DNA of 40,502 bases from assembly GCA_031265015.1 (NCBI GenBank), contig JAISDG010000140.1, positions 1 through 40,502 on the forward strand. The letters are read 5' to 3'. The position numbers and the translations under genes were made by a program. Under the pieces are notes generated by a model. It saw nothing but the letters and a program-made list of their open reading frames with translations. It searched no databases and was not told where the DNA came from. Every line of letters begins with the position of its first letter. Within the stretch, counting starts at the first letter, position 1. Source of the stretch: Spirochaetaceae bacterium (GTDB lineage: Bacteria > Spirochaetota > Spirochaetia > Treponematales > Breznakiellaceae). Positions 32,210 to 39,155 of the stretch are shown here, one piece after another.

Positions 32210-32715
32210 TATTTTGTACCCTCCCGCATCAAAAGCGGCCCGAACAGTTTAAGCAGGCCGAAAAGGAACGGGGCGGTCAGGGTATTGAGCAGCAGCTCCA
32301 CCCAGAAAACCGGGGTAGAGAGGGACGGATACGATGGGACCGCTCCGGCAAAAAGCAGGTGCAGGACAAAGAGCATCAGCGCTTTCAGTACCGTGGCGGA
32401 AGCGCAGAGTATCATGGGGAGCACCACTTTATCAAGAAAAAAAGTTCCCCGCAGAAGCCCCGTCAGGGCGCCGACAACGGTCCTGATAAAGGTGTATAAT
32501 CCCATGGGGGCCGCGGACAGGAAATCATAAAAGAGACCCGAGAAAAAACCCGTCAGCTGGCCGTTCATGGTTCCGTTAACATAGGCGCTGAACACCAGCA
32601 CCCCCAGGGACAGATCCGGCACCGCGCCGTAAATCTTAATCCGGTAGAGCAGTACCGACTGCAGCAGCGCCGCGATGGTGGCAAAGAGGGTGGCCCAGAT
32701 AACGTGTTTGGCCAT
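32209..32715 (-). CDS. mreD: Rod shape-determining protein MreD
   Basis: Small integral membrane protein linking MreC and the RodA-PBP2 machinery. 168 residues, five or six hydrophobic segments, with PDLSLGVLVFSAYVNGTMNGQLTGFFSGLFYDFLSAAPMGLYTF, the diagnostic MreD region, in the first half. Sequence conservation in the family is low, so the assignment leans on its place between mreC and mrdA. It starts where mreC ends. Confidence 0.88.
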   Translation of the reverse strand: MAKHVIWATLFATIAALLQSVLLYRIKIYGAVPDLSLGVLVFSAYVNGTMNGQLTGFFSGLFYDFLSAAPMGLYTFIRTVVGALTGLLRGTFFLDKVVLPMILCASATVLKALMLFVLHLLFAGAVPSYPSLSTPVFWVELLLNTLTAPFLFGLLKLFGPLLMREGTK

Positions 32716-33633
32716 TCAGTTTCCTCCGCCTGCGCCGTTTTCCGGATTTTCCCCGTTTTCTGCCGGAGACCGGGAATCTATCACAAAAACATACTCCAGC
32801 CTGGAAAAATCAACGCTGCTTTCCAGCTCGATTTCGATGGAGGTATCGTTTTCCTGGTAAAGCACCCTGGTTACCCTGCCCAGTTTTATTCCCGGCGGGA
32901 ATACCCGCCCCAAGCCGCTGGTAACTACCGGTTCGCCGATGGCGATGTCTTCCCTGGTTCGGCGCACGAAGCGCAGCAGCAAGGGGGCTTCGGGACTGCC
33001 CTGGCCTTCGACAATGCCTTCAATCCGGGAATCCTTAAGCCGGGAAGAAATATACGAGGTGGAATCATACAGGGGCATGACCAGGCTTTCAAACGGGGCG
33101 GTCTGGACCACCTTGCCCACCAGGACTTCTCCTGTCTCCCCGTCCAGTCCTTCCCCGCTCTGGTAGGCGATGACCGGCATATTGTTCTCTATCCCGTCAT
33201 TTTTTCCCTGGTTGATCACAAAGGCGGAAAACAGGTTATCCGGATCGCTTCCGATAATTTCCGCGGCAATATAACGGTACGAAAGGGTCCGGGAAAAGCC
33301 AAGCTGTTCCCGGAGGCGGGTATTTTCCTGCCGGATATCGGCGGCGTTTCTTTCCAGCTGTTCATAGCGGCTTATGCGATCCGTCAGGGAATCGTAGGCC
33401 TGTTTCAGGGTTGCCAGTTCCCGGACGGAAAAAACCGTTCTGGAAATAAAGGAGCTAAGCCCGTGAATGCTTCCCCGCAGCCCGGAATACATGGTAAGCC
33501 CCATATCCTTAAAGTCCGCCACGGAACTGCGGGCGGAAAAAAGGAGGGTTGAAAACGAAATAAGGCTTAGGGCGATAAAAACATAGGCGTTGGTATTGAT
33601 GCGCCTTCTTTTTTTGGAATCTTCCCCGGTCAT
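32716..33633 (-). CDS. mreC: Rod shape-determining protein MreC
   Basis: Periplasmic scaffold of the elongasome. 305 residues: a cytoplasmic basic start (KKRRRIN), one membrane segment (about 16-32), a coiled coil (about 70-110, TLKQAYDSLTDRISRYEQLERNAADIRQENTRLREQLGF), then the two beta-barrel region with AAEIIGSDPDNLFSAFVINQGKNDGI and VVTSGLGRVFPPGIKLGRV. A Pro/Glu/Asn/Gly-rich tail ends the protein. Translation starts 17 bp after mreB with no obvious ribosome site. Confidence 0.93.
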   Translation of the reverse strand: MTGEDSKKRRRINTNAYVFIALSLISFSTLLFSARSSVADFKDMGLTMYSGLRGSIHGLSSFISRTVFSVRELATLKQAYDSLTDRISRYEQLERNAADIRQENTRLREQLGFSRTLSYRYIAAEIIGSDPDNLFSAFVINQGKNDGIENNMPVIAYQSGEGLDGETGEVLVGKVVQTAPFESLVMPLYDSTSYISSRLKDSRIEGIVEGQGSPEAPLLLRFVRRTREDIAIGEPVVTSGLGRVFPPGIKLGRVTRVLYQENDTSIEIELESSVDFSRLEYVFVIDSRSPAENGENPENGAGGGN

Positions 33634-33650
33634 ATCCGCGTATCCGGCGG

Positions 33651-34679
33651 CTAGCCGTTAAGGCTGTCGTAAATGCTTCGGGTATTATCGATACCCCTGG
33701 CATATTCAAAATACTTGCCTGCCCCCAGGGCAACGCAGTCCAGGGGCTGTTCGGCAAGGATTACCGGCACCCCCGTTTCCTTGGAGATAAGCTTGGGCAG
33801 GCCCTTGAGCAGGGAACCGCCGCCGGTCATGACAATACCCCGTTCGACAATATCCGCGGCCAGTTCCGGCGGGGTCTGCCCCAGGGTCGCTTTTATTTCG
33901 TCGATGATCTGCGTTATCGGGTCCTTTAAGGCTTCCCGGACTTCTACCGAATCTATTTCCAGCCGCCTGGGAAGGCCCGTGATGGCGTCGGTTCCCTTGA
34001 TTTCCACCTTTTCGATGGTTTTATCCGGGGAAGCGTTGCCTATCTCTATTTTAAGCCGCTCGGCGGTCTGCTCCCCGATAATCAGGTTGTGGACGCTCCG
34101 GACATGCTTAATAATCGCCTCGTCAAATTCATCGCCCCCCAGGCGTATGGCGTTGGTCACCACCCTGCCTCCCAGGGAAATAACGGAAATCTCCGTAGTT
34201 CCCCCGCCGATGTCACAGACCATGTGGCCCGCGGGTTCAAAAATCGGTATATCGGCGCCGATGGCCGCGGCCAGGCTTTCTTCGATCACCGTGACGTCCC
34301 TGGCGCCGGCCTTGTAGGCGCTTTCTTCCACCGCCCGCTTTTCAACTTCGGTAATGCAGGAAGGAATTCCGATAACCATCCGGGGTTTGATAAAACGGTA
34401 CCGGGGCAGGATCTTGGTAATAAAATAGCGGATCATCTTTTCCGTGGATTCCAGGTCCGCGATAACCCCGTCCCGCATGGGCCGGATGGCGATGATATTT
34501 CCCGGCGTTTTATAGAGCATCCGTTTGGCGTCTTCGCCCACGGCCATAACTTTTTTAGTCCCCCGTTCCACCGCCACTACCGAAGGCTCATTGATAACAA
34601 TGCCCTTGCCCCGGATATAAATAAGGGTATTACAGGTCCCCAAATCAATCCCTATATCAGATGATTTTAATCCAAACAT
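33651..34679 (-). CDS. mreB: Rod shape-determining protein MreB
   Basis: Actin-like filament protein that organises side-wall synthesis. 342 residues, the usual length, with phosphate loops DIGIDLGTCNTLIY and VCDIGGGTTEISVISLGG, the adenosine loop VMTGGGSLLKGL, and the typical MreB stretch GRGIVINEPSVVAVE. Start ATG 34679 follows GGAGGATTT. Ends with LNG rather than an amphipathic tail, and the C-terminus is close to normal length. Confidence 0.96.
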   Translation of the reverse strand: MFGLKSSDIGIDLGTCNTLIYIRGKGIVINEPSVVAVERGTKKVMAVGEDAKRMLYKTPGNIIAIRPMRDGVIADLESTEKMIRYFITKILPRYRFIKPRMVIGIPSCITEVEKRAVEESAYKAGARDVTVIEESLAAAIGADIPIFEPAGHMVCDIGGGTTEISVISLGGRVVTNAIRLGGDEFDEAIIKHVRSVHNLIIGEQTAERLKIEIGNASPDKTIEKVEIKGTDAITGLPRRLEIDSVEVREALKDPITQIIDEIKATLGQTPPELAADIVERGIVMTGGGSLLKGLPKLISKETGVPVILAEQPLDCVALGAGKYFEYARGIDNTRSIYDSLNG

Positions 34680-34694
34680 AAATCCTCCAAACGC

Positions 34695-35627
34695 CTATAT
34701 AGTATTAAGCCGGGACAGGACCGGCGCGTAGTTCGGATCGGCCCTGTAGGCCCTGCGCCACGCGGCCCGCGCCCTGATGGTATCCCCCCGGGACGCGTAG
34801 ATCTCCCCGATTTCAAAGGAAGCTTCCGCATTCTCACCCCCGGTTTCCAGGACCGATTCAAGGGCCGCCAGGGCGCCGTCCGAATCCCCGGAATTGAACA
34901 GCACCTTACCCAGCAAAATGGTCGATTTAACAACGATGTCCGTGTCCCTGGACTGTTCCGCGCAGCGTTTTAAATAGGCCCTGGCCGCGTCCCAGTCTTC
35001 AAGCCCCATGTAGGACTGGGCTATGTACAAAAGGAGCAGATCCGAATCGGCTCCCTCGTCCCGGGGATTCAGGGAACCGGTTAAGGCCTCTATGCTTTTC
35101 CGGTAATCCTTAAGCGCCGAGTAGGCCAGCCCCAGATATTCCCCCAAATCCCCCGCGTCGTACCGGGCGGCTTTTGCCTCTTCCAGGTATCTCACCGCCA
35201 GATCCGCGTATTCGGGCCCCTTAAGATAGTAGGCCTTACCCAGAACATACCGGATCCGGCCGTCCTTATCAGCGTTTTTTTCCAGCAAAACCTTCCGCAG
35301 GGACCAGATACATTCGTCAACATAAACCAGCGATCCCGCCCCGCTGATCTGGGTCAAGGCCAGCTGGTAGGAGCTAAAACCGTTCATTGTCAGGAAAAAA
35401 GGATCCAGGGGATTTTTTGCCAACCCTTCCCGGCTTTTTTCATAAGCCTCGCCGTAGGATCCGGCCGTCCAGAATTCCAGCAGGTTTTTTTTTGCCCCCG
35501 CTTCCCGGATCCGCGGCTGAACCAAAAAAAACGCCCCGGCCAGCGCCGCGAGGATCACAATTCCCTGAAAAACCTGCTTTTTAAGAACCTCCATGCTGAT
35601 TTTGAACCGGTTTTGGGGTTTGATCAT
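34695..35627 (-). CDS. Membrane-anchored TPR protein at the head of the mre operon
   Basis: 310 residues. A short cytoplasmic start (MIKPQNRFKISMEVLKK) leads into a single membrane segment (about 19-38, VFQGIVILAALAGAFFLVQP). A periplasmic helical-repeat domain follows, with TPR-like units such as LGEYLGLAYSALKDYRKSIEALTGSLNP, LLLLYIAQSYMGLEDWDAARAYLKRC and ASFEIGEIYASRGDTIRARAAWRRAY. It precedes mreB by 15 bp and probably shares its promoter, suggesting an envelope or cell-shape role (inference from linkage). Start ATG 35627 has only a short AGG before it; a second ATG at 35594 would remove the basic start. Confidence 0.8.
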   Translation of the reverse strand: MIKPQNRFKISMEVLKKQVFQGIVILAALAGAFFLVQPRIREAGAKKNLLEFWTAGSYGEAYEKSREGLAKNPLDPFFLTMNGFSSYQLALTQISGAGSLVYVDECIWSLRKVLLEKNADKDGRIRYVLGKAYYLKGPEYADLAVRYLEEAKAARYDAGDLGEYLGLAYSALKDYRKSIEALTGSLNPRDEGADSDLLLLYIAQSYMGLEDWDAARAYLKRCAEQSRDTDIVVKSTILLGKVLFNSGDSDGALAALESVLETGGENAEASFEIGEIYASRGDTIRARAAWRRAYRADPNYAPVLSRLNTI

Positions 35628-35637
35628 CCTGTTTGAG

Positions 35638-35666
35638 ATTTAATACTGTTTATGATAAAAAGTCAA
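35638..35666 (-). promoter_or_regulatory. Promoter of the TPR-mre-rod operon
   Basis: Minus-strand TTGACT (35666-35661), 17 bp, TTAAAT (35643-35638). The expected transcription start is about 4 bases before the TPR ATG, another very short leader. Confidence 0.45.
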
Positions 35667-35672
35667 TAAAGC

Positions 35673-35717
35673 CGCTCCGGCCCGTATACCCGCGCGGGCC
35701 GATGTTCCGCGGGAGCG
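35673..35717 (-). terminator. Two-part GC-rich hairpin after rnpB
   Basis: CGCTCC/GGAGCG enclosing GGCCCG/CGGGCC, followed on the minus strand by GCTTTATT. It lies between the RNase P RNA 3' end and the mre operon promoter and probably ends rnpB transcription, helped by the run of seven T directly after the P1 stem. Confidence 0.5.
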
Positions 35718-35898
35718 TGTTACAGGGTAAAAAAAGCGATGAACCATAAGCCGGATTCTGTTTTTAGCATGCCCCAGGGCCATGCTATAACCGCCATCTG
35801 TCTGGGACGGCCGTTGCCGGCCGTCTCCGTGCAGTCTACCCGTGCTTGACCGGCGGGCCGCCGGCTTACCTTGGGTGATTTCACCTTTTGGCATAAAA

Positions 35899-35920
35899 GC
35901 TTGTACCGTCAGGTACAAGC
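35899..35920. repeat. 9-bp hairpin in rnpB related to the P12 repeats
   Basis: GCTTGTACC and GGTACAAGC pair perfectly around GTCA. On the RNA strand its TTGTACCTGACGGTA core matches the repeat consensus of 36087-36168 (TTTRTACCTGAAGGYA). Confidence 0.7.
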
Positions 35921-35951
35921 CGCGCACTTGCTTGACTTTGCTCCCGGCGAG

Positions 35952-35988
35952 GCTTGCCATAATCCGGCGCGACCGGATTATGGCAAGC
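35952..35988. repeat. Perfect 16-bp hairpin inserted in rnpB
   Basis: GCTTGCCATAATCCGG and CCGGATTATGGCAAGC are exact reverse complements around CGCGA. It falls between the P13/P14 segment and the CCGGGAGCAAAG core block, where standard RNase P RNA has a short arm. Complete pairing suggests a recent or selected insertion. Confidence 0.8.
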
Positions 35989-36086
35989 GTTTGCTGCGCA
36001 AACCCTGCCCTGCCAGCCGAACCGAATTGTTTGCCGCCGGCGTTGCCGCCGGCGCGGTGGGCTCTTACCCCGCCATTTCACCCTGA

Positions 36087-36168
36087 CTTTCCGCCTTCGG
36101 GTTCAAGTTTTGCCTTTAGGCACAACATTTTGCCTTCAGGTACAAACTTTCTACCTTCAGGTATAAAG
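36087..36168. repeat. Four tandem degenerate ~20-nt repeats in the P12 region of rnpB
   Basis: Units at about 36087-36107, 36108-36127, 36128-36146 and 36147-36168. On the RNA strand their cores read TACCTGAAGGTA, TACCTGAAGGCA, TGCCTAAAGGCA and ACCCGAAGGCG, each able to form a tiny 3-4 bp hairpin with a TGAA-type loop, separated by AAAA/TT tracts. Confidence 0.75.
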
Positions 36169-36413
36169 CGGTATCCTTTCTGTTGCGCTTTCTGTCGGAA
36201 AGCTTTTTGTCCCCGTTACCGGGGGCTTGTTGCGCTTTCCGCCCGGGAATTACCCGGCGCCGTGCCCTGCGGAGTCCGGACTTTCCTCGAATTTTTAAGG
36301 ATGAGCATCGCGAATCCTTAAAAACCGCGGCGGCATGGTTCATCGCTTGTAAAACAAAAAATTCGGAGGTTTTTTAAAACCGTCGGGTTTTGACACCCTC
36401 TTACTGATTCCTT

Positions 36414-37256
36414 TTACTCCTCGTATTCCATTCCCGGAGTTTCCTCGTCCTCCTCGTCTTCATCATATTCATCTTCTTCCATGTCATCAAGGTCCGCCAG
36501 GCTTCCGGTGTCTTCAGTGTCAAAGAAGTCTTCCCCGTCCTCGCCGGTCTCTTCATGGAACAGGATCCGGGAACAGTAGGGACAAAAAACGATTTCCTCT
36601 CCCTGATGGACAAGATTGGCAAACTGGACGGGAAGGACCATGTGACAGCCCATACATACCCCGCCCTTGATGGCGACAATACCCCGGCCCATTTTGTTCC
36701 TGATAATCCGCTCGAATTTAAAAAGCACCTCCGGGTCGAGGCCGGGGATCAGGTTCTGTTCTTCTTCTTCCAGCCTGGCGATCTGGGCCTTTTTTTCCGC
36801 AACTTCCATTTCGATGCCCTGCCGCCGCTCCGCCATCTCCTGTTCCTGTTGATCAATAAGGGCGGTCGTCTGCTTGATCTGTTCATCCAGATCCGCCAGC
36901 ATCCGTTCTTCCCGCTGAAGCTCCTTCCGGTACTGCTGTTCCCTGTCCGCCGCGTCCCGGATTTCCTTATCCAGAGCCTCGTATTCCCGCTGGGTATTGA
37001 CGGCGTCCATGTTTTTTTCCGATTTTTCCCTCATGGATACCGCTTCTTCCAGCAGTTCCCGGTATTCTACTTCGGAGCTGCGGAATTTTTCATATTCCAG
37101 GCTTTTTTCAATAAAGGTTTTTTTAAGCCTGGCAAGAAGCTCTTCCTGGGTTACCAGGATTTTGGGAATCTCTTCCACTTCATGTTCAAGTTTTATTTTT
37201 TCCGACAGGATATCCTGAAGTGTTCTAAGCTTGTCAAATACCTCTTCCATTACCAT
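36414..37256 (-). CDS. Coiled-coil zinc-ribbon protein (DUF164 family)
   Basis: 280 residues. About residues 1-190 form long heptad-rich helices (DKLRTLQDILSEKIKLEHEVEEIP to IARLEEEEQN), followed by a C4 zinc ribbon with CMGC and CPYC (about 206-233). A strongly acidic tail of roughly 45 residues (EDEYDEDEEDEE) ends it; the acidic tail is longer than in typical family members. Relatives are conserved but uncharacterised, and nucleic-acid or protein-contact roles have been suggested. ATG 37256 follows AGAGG. Located between rpoD and rnpB; a short AAAACC/GGTTTT hairpin (36376-36391) separates it from the RNA gene, and no clear rnpB promoter is visible, so read-through into rnpB is possible. Confidence 0.85.
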   Translation of the reverse strand: MVMEEVFDKLRTLQDILSEKIKLEHEVEEIPKILVTQEELLARLKKTFIEKSLEYEKFRSSEVEYRELLEEAVSMREKSEKNMDAVNTQREYEALDKEIRDAADREQQYRKELQREERMLADLDEQIKQTTALIDQQEQEMAERRQGIEMEVAEKKAQIARLEEEEQNLIPGLDPEVLFKFERIIRNKMGRGIVAIKGGVCMGCHMVLPVQFANLVHQGEEIVFCPYCSRILFHEETGEDGEDFFDTEDTGSLADLDDMEEDEYDEDEEDEETPGMEYEE

Positions 37257-37292
37257 AGCTTACCTCTTTACGTTAATGTGGAACAACAACTT

Positions 37293-39143
37293 TTAGTGAT
37301 CCAGATAATCTTTGAGCCTGCGGCTCCTGATGGGATGCCGCAGGCGGCGCAGGGCTTTTGCCTCGATTTGCCGTATCCGTTCCCGGGTGACATTAAAATA
37401 AAGGCCCACCTCTTCCAGGGTCAGGGAATAACCGTCGTCCAGGCCGAAACGCATCTTGAGCACTTCCTGTTCCCGGGCCGGCAGGGTGGAAAGGACCCCG
37501 GACAGCTGTTCCTGGAGCAGGGTAAAGGCTGTCTGATTGGCGGGATTTTCCACATCCTTGTCTTCGATAAAGTCCCCCAGAAGGGAATCTTCTTCCTCCC
37601 CAATGGGGGTTTCCAGGCTTATCGGTTCCCGGGCGACGTTTTTGACGGATTTAACCCGCAGCGTGGTCCAGCCCAGGCGTTCGGCGATTTCTTCGTCCGT
37701 GGGTTCCCGTCCCAGAACCTGCATCAGCTGGCGGGATTCCCGGACCACCTTGTTGATCTGCTCGATCATGTGGACCGGTACCCGGATGGTCCGGGCCTGG
37801 TCGGAAATGGACCGGGTAATGGCCTGCCTGATCCACCAGGTAGCGTAGGTGGAAAATTTATACCCCTTGCGGTATTCAAATTTTTCCACCGCCTTGATAA
37901 GGCCGATGTTTCCCTCCTGGACCAGGTCGAAAAAATGGAGCCCCCGGTTGGTGTACTTTTTGGCAATGGAAACCACCAGCCGTAAGTTGGCCTTGATAAG
38001 TTTGTCTTTGGCGTTCTTCATCATCACCCGGCCCCGGTTAATTTCCCTGGCCATCTGGTTGATGTTGTCGATGGATTCTTCAAATTCCGCTTCCATCTGG
38101 CGGAGTTTCTTTTCCGTTACCTGGATATGGCGGATCAGTTCTTTTATTTCGTCGGAGGAAAGGCCCAGCTCCTCTTCCAGTACTTCCCGTTCCTCTTTGA
38201 CGGTGAGGCCCCGGCCCAGGGTCCGCAGTTCCCGCAGGGATCCCACCCGCAGCCGTTTTTCTATGCGTTCCTGTTCTTTTTTGTAGCGCTTTATCTTTTT
38301 GGCGGCCTGAACGAATTTTTCGGAAAAGCCGCTGATTTCTTCCGGGTGGATTTCGCTGTTTTCCACCACCCCCAGGATCTTTTTGCGGAGCCCGGTCAGC
38401 TCCCTGTCTTCATAAATATCGGAACCCCGGGAAATCAGCCGGCGCTTAACCTCGATATAGTTCCGAAGATCCGCCCCTACCAGGCGCAGGGTATCCTTGT
38501 AGAACTGGTTAAGCCGGCGGCGTTCGGTCATGTATTCGGTTATTTCTTTTTTGGAAAGGGACAGTTCCCGGGGGTCTTTTTTGGAAAAGGCCCGCTGGGC
38601 GATATGGTAAAATTCCGGGATGATCATTCCGGAATTTTTAATAACCCCTTTGATGATATTTTCCCCGTCTTCCATTTGTTTGGAGAGCTCTACTTCCTGG
38701 TCGGCGGTTAAAAGGCGCTCCTTGCCGATTTCCCTCAGATACAGCCGGATCGGATCGTCCGCGGAGGATTCCTTTTCGTTATAGACCAGCCGTTTTTTTT
38801 CGTTCTCGGCGCTTTTGCGGCCATCCTTCCCCTCGTCTTCCGGGCTTTCCTCTTCAATAAGCTGGACATGGTTCGCTTCCAGTAAAACCAGGACCTGTTC
38901 GATTTTATCGGTATTGGCGATATAGTCGGGAAGAAAATCCTGTAATTCGTCGTAGGAAAGGATCTTCTTTTCCCGGGCGTATTCGACAAGCTTCAGCACC
39001 GTAGGGTCCGCGGAGACATCGGGGGAATTCCCATCCGCTCCGGGCTGGAACTGGCGGAGGCTTTCCGGTTTTTGGGCTTTCTGCTTTGACAGAACCCTGG
39101 ATCCCTTTGATTTATGAATGGTAGATGCGGTTTTTTCGCTCAT
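37293..39143 (-). CDS. rpoD: Primary RNA polymerase sigma factor (sigma-70/RpoD)
   Basis: Housekeeping sigma factor, 616 residues. Region 1.1 (about 45-100), region 1.2 (DDPIRLYLREIGKERLLT), a large non-conserved insert, then region 2 (NLRLVVSIAKKYTNRGLHFFDLVQEGNIGLIKAVEKFEYRKGYKFSTYATWWIRQAITRSI, the RpoD box with the -10 recognition helix), region 3 (RTIRVPVHMIEQINKV) and region 4 (LPAREQEVLKMRFGLDDGYSLTLEEVGLYFNVTRERIRQIEAKALRRLRHP, -35 recognition). ATG 39143 follows GAGGAAACC. Starts 12 bp after dnaG, the common dnaG-rpoD linkage. Confidence 0.96.
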   Translation of the reverse strand: MSEKTASTIHKSKGSRVLSKQKAQKPESLRQFQPGADGNSPDVSADPTVLKLVEYAREKKILSYDELQDFLPDYIANTDKIEQVLVLLEANHVQLIEEESPEDEGKDGRKSAENEKKRLVYNEKESSADDPIRLYLREIGKERLLTADQEVELSKQMEDGENIIKGVIKNSGMIIPEFYHIAQRAFSKKDPRELSLSKKEITEYMTERRRLNQFYKDTLRLVGADLRNYIEVKRRLISRGSDIYEDRELTGLRKKILGVVENSEIHPEEISGFSEKFVQAAKKIKRYKKEQERIEKRLRVGSLRELRTLGRGLTVKEEREVLEEELGLSSDEIKELIRHIQVTEKKLRQMEAEFEESIDNINQMAREINRGRVMMKNAKDKLIKANLRLVVSIAKKYTNRGLHFFDLVQEGNIGLIKAVEKFEYRKGYKFSTYATWWIRQAITRSISDQARTIRVPVHMIEQINKVVRESRQLMQVLGREPTDEEIAERLGWTTLRVKSVKNVAREPISLETPIGEEEDSLLGDFIEDKDVENPANQTAFTLLQEQLSGVLSTLPAREQEVLKMRFGLDDGYSLTLEEVGLYFNVTRERIRQIEAKALRRLRHPIRSRRLKDYLDH

Positions 39144-39155
39144 TCCCTGGTTTCC

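Larger units (their letters stand above)
35736..36346 (-). ncRNA. rnpB: RNase P RNA (bacterial class A-like), expanded
   Basis: Catalytic RNA that trims tRNA 5' leaders. The ends form a perfect 10-bp P1 helix (GCGATGAACC at 36346-36337 with GGTTCATCGC at 35745-35736). Conserved core blocks are recognisable on the minus strand: GAGGAAAGTCCGG (36288-36276), the CAACAGAAAG segment, GGGTGAAATGGCGGGGTAAGAGC preceding CACCGCGCC, CCGGGAGCAAAG, CGGGTAGACTGC, and ACAGAATCCGGCTTAT just before P1. At about 611 nt it is some 200 nt longer than E. coli M1 RNA (377 nt). The extra length is in a P12-region insertion of short repeats, a 16-bp hairpin and expanded arms. Reading frames across this interval are not genes. 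Sits downstream of the zinc-ribbon gene. Confidence 0.92.

Noticed and set aside
36087..36168. Possible CRISPR-like array of short repeats
   Set aside because: Units are contiguous, degenerate and only about 20 nt, with no spacers and no cas genes; they lie inside rnpB.
35736..36346. Several open reading frames of 65-160 codons on both strands
   Set aside because: The interval carries the conserved blocks and P1 helix of RNase P RNA; these frames have no protein-like character and simply reflect GC-rich RNA sequence.
36555..37985. 476-codon open frame antisense to the zinc-ribbon gene and rpoD
   Set aside because: Covers two well-supported genes on the other strand and reads as a Phe/Gly-rich shadow.
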